From: Candidatus Poribacteria bacterium WGA-3G
GTDB taxonomy: Bacteria > Poribacteria > WGA-4E > WGA-3G
Direction: 5' to 3'
NCBI GenBank assembly: GCA_000406005.1
Contig: ASZN01000025.1
Location: forward strand, 5,062 to 69,061
Length of the DNA: 64,000 nt
Position numbers and translations under genes: made by a program. Shown here in pieces: positions 1 to 7,541 of this stretch (the stretch's first letter is position 1; each line of letters begins with the position of its first letter). The notes beneath the pieces were generated by a model. It worked only from the letters and a program-made list of their open reading frames with translations, was not told the origin of the DNA and searched no databases.

Positions 1-373
1 CTTCTGCTTCAGGGGCGTTATCCGATGATTCACCTTCCGGTTCTTCAGCCGAAGTCTCCTCTTTAGTTTCGGCTTCTGGGGTCACTTCCTGCCTACTGAT
101 GGCGCGGACATATCCCATTCTCAGTTCGTAGAGCGTGTTTGCGAGAAAATTGGCTTCCGGTGCGGTGAGATTGCCCTGCGTTTTCTCTTCGAGCATCTCA
201 ATCGTATCAATAATGCCTTTTACGAGTCCGAGATTGACAACCACCTCGTCTGTTTCAGGGTCGCGGATGCCCTCTAAATAGAGATGCCCTGTTGCTACGA
301 GATTGTTCAGATAAGTGATAAAATCTATACGTGGAAGTTGTTGTGCTTATTCCTGAGTCGTCGTCTCTGCCAT
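1..373 (-). pseudogene. DUF1844 family protein, 3' end outside window, interrupted by an early in-frame stop
   Basis: Read from the ATG at 373 (AGGAGC ribosome site about 9 nt upstream) the frame gives MAETTTQE, then TAA at 347-349, then continues without interruption as AQQLPRIDFITYLNNL... through a complete DUF1844-like segment with the LEEKTQGNLTAPEANFL and LYELRMGYV stretches typical of that family. After that comes an acidic low-complexity tail that leaves the window. DUF1844 proteins are small bacterial proteins of unknown function. No ATG, GTG or TTG lies between the stop and the conserved region, so simple reinitiation is unlikely. A single substitution (GAA or CAA to TAA) explains the lesion. 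It may be a real inactivation or a sequencing or assembly error. Most downstream gene of a minus-strand cluster. Confidence 0.65.
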
Positions 374-441
374 ATATCGCTCCTGATTCCGATTTGCGTG
401 ATATAATATATACAGTGTGTATTGTTATGCGAAAGGTTGGA

Positions 442-813
442 CTACTCGTCATCAAAGATGATGATTTGTGCGAGTAAACTGCCTGCTTGATTGTTGTTGC
501 TTGGGTGTTCGTTCATAGCAAGAAAGATAACACCGTCGGCAGGTGCTGGATTGTCATAACGCGATCCGACAGCGAAAACGGTGTTTCCGATCTTGGCGAT
601 GAGTGCACCAATATTAGTGCCAGGGAGCAGGTAACCGTCGGAACCTGGGGTTTGAGGGATGCCATCAGCACCGCACCAACCGGTTCGGTTTTTCAAATCT
701 GGTGACCAAGCACCTTCTCCATCAATAACGAGTCGTTGTCCTTTTTTCACACGCACGTAGCTCTCCTGCCAAACAGGACTCGGACGAGCCGTGCGGATAA
801 CAGTTAATGCCAT
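442..813 (-). CDS. LecA/PA-IL-like galactose-binding lectin
   Basis: A 123-residue protein without a signal peptide. The second half matches the pattern of the Pseudomonas aeruginosa PA-IL (LecA) fold: G(A/T)NIGALIAKIGN, then a hydrophobic strand, then GVIFLAMNEHPSNNNQAGS. In PA-IL the corresponding DVxxTYxNN-type loop binds Ca2+ and the sugar. Here the Asn cluster is kept but the spacing differs, so galactose specificity is inference. PA-IL is about 121 residues, so the length fits a single-domain lectin. The ATG is preceded by GGAGG 7 nt away. It lies downstream of two cyclophilin lipoproteins on the same strand. Closely related domains also occur as C-terminal appendages of glycoside hydrolases, but here the domain stands alone. 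Confidence 0.7.
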   Translation of the reverse strand: MALTVIRTARPSPVWQESYVRVKKGQRLVIDGEGAWSPDLKNRTGWCGADGIPQTPGSDGYLLPGTNIGALIAKIGNTVFAVGSRYDNPAPADGVIFLAMNEHPSNNNQAGSLLAQIIIFDDE

Positions 814-866
814 AGAAATTCCTCCGGATTATAGTGAAGCCCATAATTATCTATACATTGATAGAA

Positions 867-927
867 GGCGGGGTTAGAAACCCCGCCTGCAATGGGGCGT
901 TTAGAAACCCCGCCTGCAATGGGGCGG
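867..927. repeat. Palindrome followed by a 27-bp tandem duplication
   Basis: A 9-bp-arm palindrome (GGCGGGGTT, AGA, AACCCCGCC, 867-887) is followed by two adjacent 27-bp units at 874-900 and 901-927 that differ only at the last base. The arms and 3-nt loop have the same architecture as the palindrome at 14543-14563. It lies between the lectin and cyclophilin genes and could fold in RNA, but there is no T-run to make it a clear terminator. Confidence 0.75.
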
Positions 928-930
928 TTA

Positions 931-1533
931 CTATTCTTTTTTTCGGATAGTGATGTTGGTGATAAGATCGTCTTGTGCGATACTATCAACGACATCCATT
1001 CCACTAATGACGTTTCCGAAAATGGTGTACTCACTGTCAAGAATGGTTTCATCTCGACAGATAAAGAATTCGGATGCGTACGAGACGCTGGCCCCCTCTT
1101 CTTTTGCCATAGCGACAACGCCTCTCGACATTTCCTTCGCGCCGTTTTCAATCGCGAGCGTTTCGCCGGCAGCGAGTTTTGAGCCGGCTTGGATGAGTAG
1201 CTCTTCTACGCGATAGAATTTCTCACCTTTGTAATACTCCACCTGCGCGTTTTTAATAAAATTCTTAGATGTTTCTGGTGCCTCGGTTGCGAGAAATTCA
1301 AATTCAATAGTGCCTTTTGCCGTTTCAATAACGGCTACCGATGTCCCCGGATCGATCTGCGGTTTTGCAGCGGTTGTGGTTGTCCCTGTCCCACTGCGAC
1401 GTGCGCGTGGTGCGGGTGCTTTCTTTTCTTCTTGTGCGCAACTCAACACGAAGGTGGCAAATAGAGTCGCCAGTACCAAAAGTGCTGCGGATGCGAACTG
1501 CCGATGTTGCTTATTCTGCTGTTGCCTTAACAT
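931..1533 (-). CDS. Cyclophilin-type peptidyl-prolyl isomerase-like lipoprotein (divergent)
   Basis: A 200-residue protein. The N-terminal signal ends in a lipobox (FVLSC, Cys32), followed by an Ala/Pro/Arg-rich linker and a cyclophilin-like domain from about residue 65. The domain keeps recognisable landmarks of bacterial PpiB: a TAKGTIEFEF first strand, APETSKNFIKNA, FYR at the catalytic arginine position, SEFFIC and the TIFGNVISGMDVVD end. It lacks the usual GFMxQGGD loop (LIQAGSK instead) and much of the substrate cleft is altered, so isomerase activity is uncertain. The ATG at 1533 lies inside the 3' end of the upstream cyclophilin gene (23-nt overlap) with GGAGG about 11 nt upstream, so the pair is probably translationally coupled. 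Likely acts at the cell envelope. Confidence 0.8.
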   Translation of the reverse strand: MLRQQQNKQHRQFASAALLVLATLFATFVLSCAQEEKKAPAPRARRSGTGTTTTAAKPQIDPGTSVAVIETAKGTIEFEFLATEAPETSKNFIKNAQVEYYKGEKFYRVEELLIQAGSKLAAGETLAIENGAKEMSRGVVAMAKEEGASVSYASEFFICRDETILDSEYTIFGNVISGMDVVDSIAQDDLITNITIRKKE

Positions 1534-2113
1534 ATTTTGACTTCGCCTCCAATCGGATTTTTGTCATGACATCGCCTATCTCTAAGCGATCGACGACATC
1601 CATACCTTGAATTACACCGCCGAAGGTGGTGTAATCGCCGTCAAGAGAGGGTTGGGGTTTGAAGCAAATGTAGAATTGGCTCCCGGATGAGTTCGGCGCG
1701 GGGGTTCGAGCCATCGCCACTGTGCCTCTAAGGTGTGGACGTTGGTTCGGGTTCGTGTACTCGTCGGTGATGGTCCAGCCTGGGCCACCCGTCCCGTCGC
1801 CTTCCGGACAACCGCCCTGAGCGACGAAACCTTCAATGATACGGTGAAATGTTAAACCGTCGTAAAACTTCTGGTTGATGAGTTTGATGAAATTGTCCAC
1901 TGCCACCGGGGCGGCATCGGGGTAGAACTCGATTACGAATATGCCTCTATCGGTTGTAACGACTGCGACCTGATCTTCAGGCGTTAGCGGACCGCCGAAA
2001 GGGAGGGCACAGCCAGTTATTAACGTTAATAATATAAGAAGAAACGTTGGACTTTTGTATAGCAAACTTTGGTAACCTCCACGCTGTGCCAAAAGATGGC
2101 GTATGGCTTGCAT
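1511..2113 (-). CDS. Peptidyl-prolyl cis-trans isomerase, cyclophilin type, lipoprotein
   Basis: A 200-residue cyclophilin that catalyses proline isomerisation. The signal peptide ends at a lipobox (LITGC, Cys35). The domain from about residue 47 has near-canonical landmarks: APVAVDNFIKLI, YDGLTFHRIIEGFVAQGG (catalytic Arg, Phe and Gln present), RGTVAMART, NSSGSQFYIC and FGGVIQGMDVVD. The in-frame GTG two codons upstream was rejected because the ATG at 2113 sits 5 nt after an AGGAG site. The isomerase is expected to work outside the cytoplasmic membrane, anchored by lipid. It lies 21 nt downstream of a LamG gene and overlaps the second, degenerate cyclophilin, suggesting one transcript for envelope protein folding. 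Confidence 0.9.
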   Translation of the reverse strand: MQAIRHLLAQRGGYQSLLYKSPTFLLILLTLITGCALPFGGPLTPEDQVAVVTTDRGIFVIEFYPDAAPVAVDNFIKLINQKFYDGLTFHRIIEGFVAQGGCPEGDGTGGPGWTITDEYTNPNQRPHLRGTVAMARTPAPNSSGSQFYICFKPQPSLDGDYTTFGGVIQGMDVVDRLEIGDVMTKIRLEAKSKYVKATAE

Positions 2114-2134
2114 TGACACTCCTTTTCTCTACGG

Positions 2135-2881
2135 TTAGTCGGTCTTGAGGTGGCCCCAGAAGGTTGCCAATTTACCGTATGCGTCAACAGACAATGTGAC
2201 GGGTGTCGCCATATCCTGGAGCAGCTCATCCTTGGTTAATGCGTAATTATAGATTTTGACTTCATCAAGGGCACCGGTAAGGAACCGTTGACTTGCGCCG
2301 CGGGCACCGATATAAACCGCCTCGTTGTTCGGTGATAGTTCGCCCTTACACGGCATCTCTGCTTCGAGTTCACCGTCAATGTAGAGTTTAATGTCGTCAC
2401 CGTCCCATGTGCCGGCGAGGAAGTGCCATTCGCCATCTTGGATGCTCGGACCAATATTGTCGTCGTTGCACGGTTCCGGGAGATCAAAGAATTGAAGGAT
2501 CGTCCCGCCGTTGTAGAGTGCTGCGAGATTATATAGACCGGAGACCCAAGCCGAGCCTTTCTCAATGCCGCTCTGGATCGCCTCGCCACCCTTGACAAGT
2601 GCCCAGAACTCAATCGTGATGGCATCAACAATATCGAGGCTCGGACTGTCGTCGATTTCACCAGCCGTTTTGCCGTCGAACTCCAGTGCTTTTCCGAAGA
2701 CACCGTCAATCAGTTTTGGATTACCCTTATTAAAGGTCGCATCGTTACCGAATTCGGATAAATCTTTTACAACGTCGCCTTCTAACGCGTCGAAGGAGAG
2801 GTGTAGAACAAGGTCTTGTGCGCTACAAACCGTTGTAACACTTACCAAAATCAGGAAAAGTAGCCCAAAGATAATCTTCAT
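2135..2881 (-). CDS. Secreted LamG (concanavalin-like) domain protein
   Basis: A 248-residue protein starting at MKIIFGLLF. An in-frame start 16 codons further upstream lacks a good ribosome site and would bury the signal peptide. The signal peptide ends near VCSAQD. The rest is one Laminin_G_3/concanavalin-type jelly-roll: LVLHLSFDALEGDVVKDLSE opening, SLDIVDAITIEFWALV, DGEWHFLAGTWDGDDIKLYIDG, and LTGALDEVKIYNYALTKDEL closing, all typical of this carbohydrate- or protein-binding family. After the domain comes a short tail ending GKLATFWGHLKTD, which is echoed at the C-terminus of the other LamG protein in the window (61890-62609). Predicted to be exported; the ligand is unknown. Confidence 0.85.
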   Translation of the reverse strand: MKIIFGLLFLILVSVTTVCSAQDLVLHLSFDALEGDVVKDLSEFGNDATFNKGNPKLIDGVFGKALEFDGKTAGEIDDSPSLDIVDAITIEFWALVKGGEAIQSGIEKGSAWVSGLYNLAALYNGGTILQFFDLPEPCNDDNIGPSIQDGEWHFLAGTWDGDDIKLYIDGELEAEMPCKGELSPNNEAVYIGARGASQRFLTGALDEVKIYNYALTKDELLQDMATPVTLSVDAYGKLATFWGHLKTD

Positions 2882-3274
2882 TTTCAAAATTTCGCTCCCA
2901 AAAATAGATATTGCTTGATCTCTAAGCAATCGTTTTTCTGAGGTTCTTGTACGGAAGATCGCAGCTGACTGATTTGAGAACCTATGGTAACCAGCAACTA
3001 TCGAAGGTTAAATTCATGCACTTTAACGGAAGAAAAGACAAGAACCTGCTACACAGTTATAAATAATGTAGCAGAAGTGCCGAAAAAAGTCAAAGGAAAT
3101 GTTTTTTTACCCGTTTCACGGACACTATTTTGTAGACGCGACCTTCTGTAGGAGTGGTCTCCTAATATTTTTTAGACATTTTTCGTGACAAATTGGGTTC
3201 GGATTGGTATAATGAGAACAGTAGACATGAAAATCAGAGGCAACTATAACAACGTCCGGACAGGGAAGGAAATT
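2882..3274. other. Divergent intergenic region with two inverted repeats
   Basis: This 393-bp stretch separates the leftward LamG gene from the rightward FGE/sialidase gene. It holds an inverted repeat with 8-bp arms (CTGCTACA at 3046-3053 and TGTAGCAG at 3067-3074) and a short hairpin, TAGGAG-TGGT-CTCCTA (3149-3164), followed by a T-run. No coding sequence was recognised. Promoters for both flanking genes should lie here, but no site close to consensus was seen. Confidence 0.5.
3149..3176 (+). terminator. Hairpin plus T-run, terminator-like
   Basis: TAGGAG and CTCCTA arms with a TGGT loop are followed by ATATTTTTTAG. The shape is that of a weak intrinsic terminator. It lies upstream of the rightward gene, where no rightward transcript is known to end, so it could instead be an attenuator in that gene's leader. 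Confidence 0.35.
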
Positions 3275-5305
3275 ATGCAGAAGTTAGTGTTTGACGGGAG
3301 ACCGACACATACGAATTCACTCGGTATGCAATTTGCACGGATTGAACCGGGAAGTTTTATGATGGGGTCAGAGGACGCGTCGCTATCAGATGAATTGACG
3401 GAAAATAAACCGCATCTCCGCGACGGCGATTGGGATGAGAAACCGGTGCATCCGGTAACGCTCACAACACCGTTTTATATCGGCATCTTTCAGGTGACCA
3501 ACGCGCAGTATGCGGCGTTTGCCCCGACACATCGTGAGCTGCCGAGCCTTCAGAACGTCGGTTTTTCACGGGACGATGATGAAGCAGTCGTGTTTGTCGA
3601 TTGGCACGATGCGACCCGCTTCTGCGAATGGCTCTCCGAGAAAGAAGGGGTTCCATACCGACTGCCGACCGAAGCGGAATGGGAATACGTCTGCCGTGCA
3701 GGGACGACGACGCATTTTCATACGGGTGATACCTTGCCGCCTGAATTTCATAAAAATGTTGGGGAGAGTTGGTACCCAGATGCCGGACGCGGGCGCGGGG
3801 CAGAAGAAATTATGCCGTTGCATGTCGGGCAAACTGCGCCGAACGCGTGGGGTGTATACGATATGCATGGGAACATAGAGGAGTGGTGTCAGGATTGGTA
3901 CGGACCCTACGAACCGCATCAGCAAGTGGATCCGGTGGGTAAAGAAGATGGCCTGTATCGTGTTACACGCGGTGGCAGTCATTCGACGTTGCTCTGTTAT
4001 CTGCGCTCTGCGAATCGGATGGGGGCGGTACCTGAAGATAAACACTGGTATATAGGATTTCGGGTTGTGTGTGCTGAAATGCCGCAGACAGCGCCGACAC
4101 CTGTGCCGAAGGTCGCACGCTGGGGACGTGATGTCAAACAGGAACCGGCAAGCGCGCCTGCGCCAGAGGCACCCTATTTCGCTGAACCGTTGACGTTCGT
4201 TAAAATTCCGGACGGCTCGAATGGACCACTCTTTTCAGCACATAACCACGTGCCAGCGATAGCAGAATGTCCGAACGGTGATATGTTCGCGGCGTGGTAT
4301 TCATGCGTTACAGAGCGCGGACGTGAGTTGACGGTTGCCGCAAGTCGGTTGCGCTTTGGTGAACCGGAATGGGAACCTGCCGAACCGTTCTGGGGGCCGC
4401 CGGATCGCAACAATCATGCGACTTCTCTCTGGCGGAACGAGAACGGACGGATTTATCATTTCAACGGGCTCTCTGCTGCCGCGACGTGGGGACCGCTGGC
4501 GTTGGTGATGCGCTATTCTGACGATAACGGTGCGACGTGGTCGAAACCGCGCTTTATTTCACCGGAGCACCGTCTCCGACACATGCCGATCGCTTCCGTT
4601 TTTCGGAGGCAGGACGGCTCTATACTTCTCGCCTGCGATGCAGTGAGCGGTGGCAACGGCGGGACCGCGATATGGCTCAGCGACGATGATGCGGAGACGT
4701 GGTACGATCCGGGTGAAGGGCAGCCGATCCCCGAATTCGCTGCAGGAAAACAGGGGGGTTGGATCGCCGGTATCCACGCCGCTGTCGTTGAACTCACCGA
4801 TGAGAGACTGATGGCGTACGGACGCGGTGATACGATTGATGGACGGATGCCGAAAAGCGTTTCGTCGGACAGCGGTAAGACATGGCACTACAGTGCGAGT
4901 CAATTCCCGGTGCTTTCTGGGGGACAACGGTGTGTTCTTCTACGACTTCAGGAAGGTCCCATTTTCTTGGCATCGTTTACAGGTGATCGTCGGGAACCGA
5001 CACCGATGCCGATCGTTGATGCTTCTGGAAAGGAACGCCTCGTTACAGGTCTCTTTGGTGCGTTGTCATACAACGATGGCGAAACGTGGGAACACATTCG
5101 TCCCATCACAGACGACGGCGTAGATCGAGAGATCGAAACAATGGACGGACGGCTCTTTACGATGGGGCTTAATAGTGCTGAACCGGGGGGCTACCTCGCT
5201 GTCTGTCAAGGGCAGGACGGAATCATCCATCTGATTAGCAGCCGTTTACACTATCGCTTTAATCTGGCGTGGCTGAAAGAGAGACCCCCTGCGGGACGTA
5301 TATAA
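3275..5305 (+). CDS. Fusion of a formylglycine-generating-enzyme-like domain and a sialidase-type BNR propeller
   Basis: A 676-residue two-domain protein, started at the ATG 4 nt after GGGAAGGA. Residues about 12-275 are an FGE-sulfatase (SUMF1/DUF323) domain: GSFMMGS, DEKPVHPVTLTTPFYIG, RLPTEAEWEYVCRAG, NAWGVYDMHGNIEEWC, RVTRGGSH...LRSANR and YIGFRVV. The copper-binding Cys pair of genuine FGE is absent from the GGS loop; there is one Cys at a different position. It is therefore probably not a sulfatase activator. Residues about 300-665 are a BNR_2/sialidase-like six-blade propeller with Asp-boxes SDDNGATW, SDDDAETW, SSDSGKTW and NDGETW. No signal peptide is visible, so the protein looks cytoplasmic. 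The fusion order is uncommon. Hydrolase activity and substrate are inferred only. Confidence 0.85.
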   Translation: MQKLVFDGRPTHTNSLGMQFARIEPGSFMMGSEDASLSDELTENKPHLRDGDWDEKPVHPVTLTTPFYIGIFQVTNAQYAAFAPTHRELPSLQNVGFSRDDDEAVVFVDWHDATRFCEWLSEKEGVPYRLPTEAEWEYVCRAGTTTHFHTGDTLPPEFHKNVGESWYPDAGRGRGAEEIMPLHVGQTAPNAWGVYDMHGNIEEWCQDWYGPYEPHQQVDPVGKEDGLYRVTRGGSHSTLLCYLRSANRMGAVPEDKHWYIGFRVVCAEMPQTAPTPVPKVARWGRDVKQEPASAPAPEAPYFAEPLTFVKIPDGSNGPLFSAHNHVPAIAECPNGDMFAAWYSCVTERGRELTVAASRLRFGEPEWEPAEPFWGPPDRNNHATSLWRNENGRIYHFNGLSAAATWGPLALVMRYSDDNGATWSKPRFISPEHRLRHMPIASVFRRQDGSILLACDAVSGGNGGTAIWLSDDDAETWYDPGEGQPIPEFAAGKQGGWIAGIHAAVVELTDERLMAYGRGDTIDGRMPKSVSSDSGKTWHYSASQFPVLSGGQRCVLLRLQEGPIFLASFTGDRREPTPMPIVDASGKERLVTGLFGALSYNDGETWEHIRPITDDGVDREIETMDGRLFTMGLNSAEPGGYLAVCQGQDGIIHLISSRLHYRFNLAWLKERPPAGRI

Positions 5306-5319
5306 AGGGATATCTATGC

Positions 5320-5447
5320 GGCATCAAACAAACTTGACAAACCGCAAGGAAAATTAAAGAGATGTAGCCCAAACAACGTGCAGGGCGGATAAAAAAGGAG
5401 AACATTGTGGCATTAAACAAACTTGACAAACCGCAAGGAACATTAAA
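5320..5447 (+). repeat. Leader repeat, two copies (TTGACAAACCGCAAGGAA type)
   Basis: A 39-bp segment at 5320-5358 recurs 89 bp later at 5409-5447 with two mismatches. The core is AACTTGACAAACCGCAAGGA. The second copy overlaps the first codons of the PhyH gene. Related, more diverged copies lie in the sdhA-sdhB gap at 43883-43929 and 44023-44052, the latter again just before a start codon. Confidence 0.75.
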
Positions 5448-6333
5448 ATTACCTTTTTTGCATCAGGAAGTAGAAGTTAGCACAGAATTACGGGAAAGCA
5501 ACGACATCCTTGACGACCCCGATGCCTTGAAAGAACGGATCGCAGCCGATGGGTATCTCCTAATTCGCGGACTACACGACAAAGAGACTGTACGCACGGC
5601 ACGCCGACAGATTCTGAAGAAACTCGCAGCGAAAGGCATAATCGCACCAGAGACACCTTTAATGGATGGCATCTTCAACCCGGATTATCCGGAACCGACA
5701 TCAACCGGCTCAATGGGGAATAAAGCGTTGACGCAGCTACCGTCATTCAAAGCCGTCGTTGAAGGTGCGCCGGTGATGGACTTCTTCAAACGGTTTCTCG
5801 GTGGCGAGGCACGGACCTTCGATTTCAAATGGCTCCGTACGGCGGGTCCAGGGTCAGGTTCTCCGATACATTACGATATCGTCTTTATGGGGAGAGGCAC
5901 GCAAGAGCTTTATTCCTGTTGGACTCCGTTTGGCGATGTATCGCTTGACATGGGTCCCATCGTCTTCTGTCTCGGTTCTAACCGATTTGAGAAAGTCCGT
6001 GCCACTTACGGACAAGCGGATGTTGATCGGGATATGATTGAGGGACATTTCAGTGACAATCCACTTGAAATTGTTGAGAAGTTTGGTGGGCATTGGGCGA
6101 CAACGACGTTTTCCGCAGGCGATGTTATCATCTTCAGTATGTTCCTGATGCATGCTTCCCTGGTTAACACATCAAATAAGATTCGGATAACCGCAGATAC
6201 GCGCTATCAACTCGCGTCGGAACCGATTGACGAGAGATGGATCGGTGAAAAGCCGAAGGGGCATTACGCCTGGAAGCAGGAAGACGCAGAGATTGAGTCT
6301 TTAGAGACATCTCGGCAGAGGTGGGGAGTCTAA
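5407..6333 (+). CDS. Phytanoyl-CoA dioxygenase (PhyH) family protein
   Basis: A 308-residue Fe(II)/2-oxoglutarate-dependent oxygenase of the PhyH superfamily. The metal triad is visible: H155 and D157 in SPIHYDIVF, and H249 in FLMHASLVNTS, followed by the 2-oxoglutarate-binding Arg region RITADTRYQ. The N-terminal DGYLLIRGLHDKETV segment is also typical. Members oxidise diverse small molecules, and the substrate cannot be told from sequence. The start is GTG, 8 nt after AAGGAG. The first 13 codons lie within the second copy of a duplicated leader segment, so the very N-terminus may be poorly conserved. It follows the FGE/sialidase fusion by about 100 bp and may be co-transcribed with it. Confidence 0.9.
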   Translation: MALNKLDKPQGTLKLPFLHQEVEVSTELRESNDILDDPDALKERIAADGYLLIRGLHDKETVRTARRQILKKLAAKGIIAPETPLMDGIFNPDYPEPTSTGSMGNKALTQLPSFKAVVEGAPVMDFFKRFLGGEARTFDFKWLRTAGPGSGSPIHYDIVFMGRGTQELYSCWTPFGDVSLDMGPIVFCLGSNRFEKVRATYGQADVDRDMIEGHFSDNPLEIVEKFGGHWATTTFSAGDVIIFSMFLMHASLVNTSNKIRITADTRYQLASEPIDERWIGEKPKGHYAWKQEDAEIESLETSRQRWGV

Positions 6334-6348
6334 CGTTTGATATGCGCT

Positions 6349-6440
6349 TTGAACAGGCTAACGGTTTCCTATTCTACAGGAATATAGTATGGAGTCTTGA
6401 ACAGGCTAACAGCCTATTCTACAGGGATATAGTATGGAGT
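6349..6440 (+). repeat. Direct tandem duplication of about 46 bp upstream of the phospholipase D gene
   Basis: Unit A (6349-6396) and unit B (6397-6440) both read TTGAACAGGCTAAC, then CCTATTCTACAGG, then ATATAGTATGGAGT. Unit B lacks 4 nt. The GGAG of unit B serves as the likely ribosome binding site of the next gene, so unit A carries a spare copy of the initiation region. Confidence 0.85.
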
Positions 6441-6450
6441 GCAGAAAAAT

Positions 6451-7536
6451 ATGAACAGTGATCCGAGCGGACACGACACCCCGGCAGCATCGCAGGTCGG
6501 TAAACCGAAGTTATTCCTACCGTTCATTCTCATTTTGATATGCGCTATTGCAGTCGGATTCGGGATAAGGTATTACAAGAATAGACCGAAACCGACGACT
6601 GAGGCGGCGTGGGAGGTCTACTTCAGTGAAGTCGGTGCGGTTGACAGTCCACATTCCTTGGAAAAACGGCTTGTCCATAGACTCGGTGCTGCTAAGGCGC
6701 GAGTTGATGCGGCACTCTATGATTTAGATGCCGCTCCGGTAGCCGATGCTTTAATAGAAGCCTATAACCGCGGTGTGCAGGTACGAATCGTCACGGAAGC
6801 GGATAATATTGATGACTCCGAAATTGGACGCTTGCGAGAAGTTGGGATTCCTGTCGTTGACGACGGTGATAATGAGGGGTTGATGCATCACAAGTTTGTC
6901 GTGATTGATGAGCGGTACGTCTGGACAGGTTCTTATAACATCACATATAACGGCGCGTATAAGAACAGTAATAACGTGATACTCATTGATTCCGCGCAAC
7001 TGGCGTACAACTTCACACAGGAGTTCCGGGAATTGTTTCTTGCGGCACAGGTTGGCAAACCTTCTGGCGCGTTTGTGGCGTATCCGAAGGTAGCGTTAAG
7101 CGATGGCACAGAGGTTGTCACCTATTTCTCACCCGGAGGAGACACGATCTCGCCACTGGTTAAGGAGATAGCGTCTGCGGAGCAGTCAATCCATTTTATG
7201 GCGTTTTCGTTTACACACGATGCGCTCGGGAGTGCGATGCGGGACCGCTTTAAATCGGGTATCGATGTTCGCGGTGTATTTGAAGAGCGGCAAGCGAATA
7301 ACGAATATTCTGAATATAAGGCGATGCAAAAGGCGGGTTTGTCTGTCGTTTTGGATAAAAACAGAGGGGCTATGCATCACAAGGTGATCGTTATTGATGC
7401 GGAGACGGTAATTACAGGATCGTATAACTTTTCCAAGAACGCGGAAAAACGGAATAACGAGAACCTGTTGATTATCAAGCGGAATCGTGAGATTGCGGCG
7501 GCGTACCTCGCCGAGTTTGCAGAAATCGCGCGTTAG
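6451..7536 (+). CDS. Phospholipase D-like protein, membrane anchored
   Basis: A 361-residue PLD-superfamily protein with two HKD active-site motifs, HHKFVVIDE (H146, K148, D153) and HHKVIVIDA (H309, K311, D316), each followed by the (W/I)TGSYN strand. The two halves would form one bilobed phosphodiesterase. A single N-terminal membrane segment, LFLPFILILICAIAVGFGI, probably anchors the catalytic part outside the cytoplasm. Relatives include Nuc-type endonucleases and cardiolipin synthase-like enzymes. The small size and paired motifs resemble secreted nuclease or PLD forms. The in-frame GTG at 6439 is an alternative start; the ATG at 6451 is preferred because GGAG lies 11 nt upstream. The gene is convergent with the HtrA-like gene (5-bp gap). 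Confidence 0.88.
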   Translation: MNSDPSGHDTPAASQVGKPKLFLPFILILICAIAVGFGIRYYKNRPKPTTEAAWEVYFSEVGAVDSPHSLEKRLVHRLGAAKARVDAALYDLDAAPVADALIEAYNRGVQVRIVTEADNIDDSEIGRLREVGIPVVDDGDNEGLMHHKFVVIDERYVWTGSYNITYNGAYKNSNNVILIDSAQLAYNFTQEFRELFLAAQVGKPSGAFVAYPKVALSDGTEVVTYFSPGGDTISPLVKEIASAEQSIHFMAFSFTHDALGSAMRDRFKSGIDVRGVFEERQANNEYSEYKAMQKAGLSVVLDKNRGAMHHKVIVIDAETVITGSYNFSKNAEKRNNENLLIIKRNREIAAAYLAEFAEIAR

Positions 7537-7541
7537 GCGCG

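Noticed and set aside
3566..4045. Minus-strand ORF inside the FGE-like domain
   Set aside because: It is a shadow frame antisense to conserved FGE motifs and shows no known domain.
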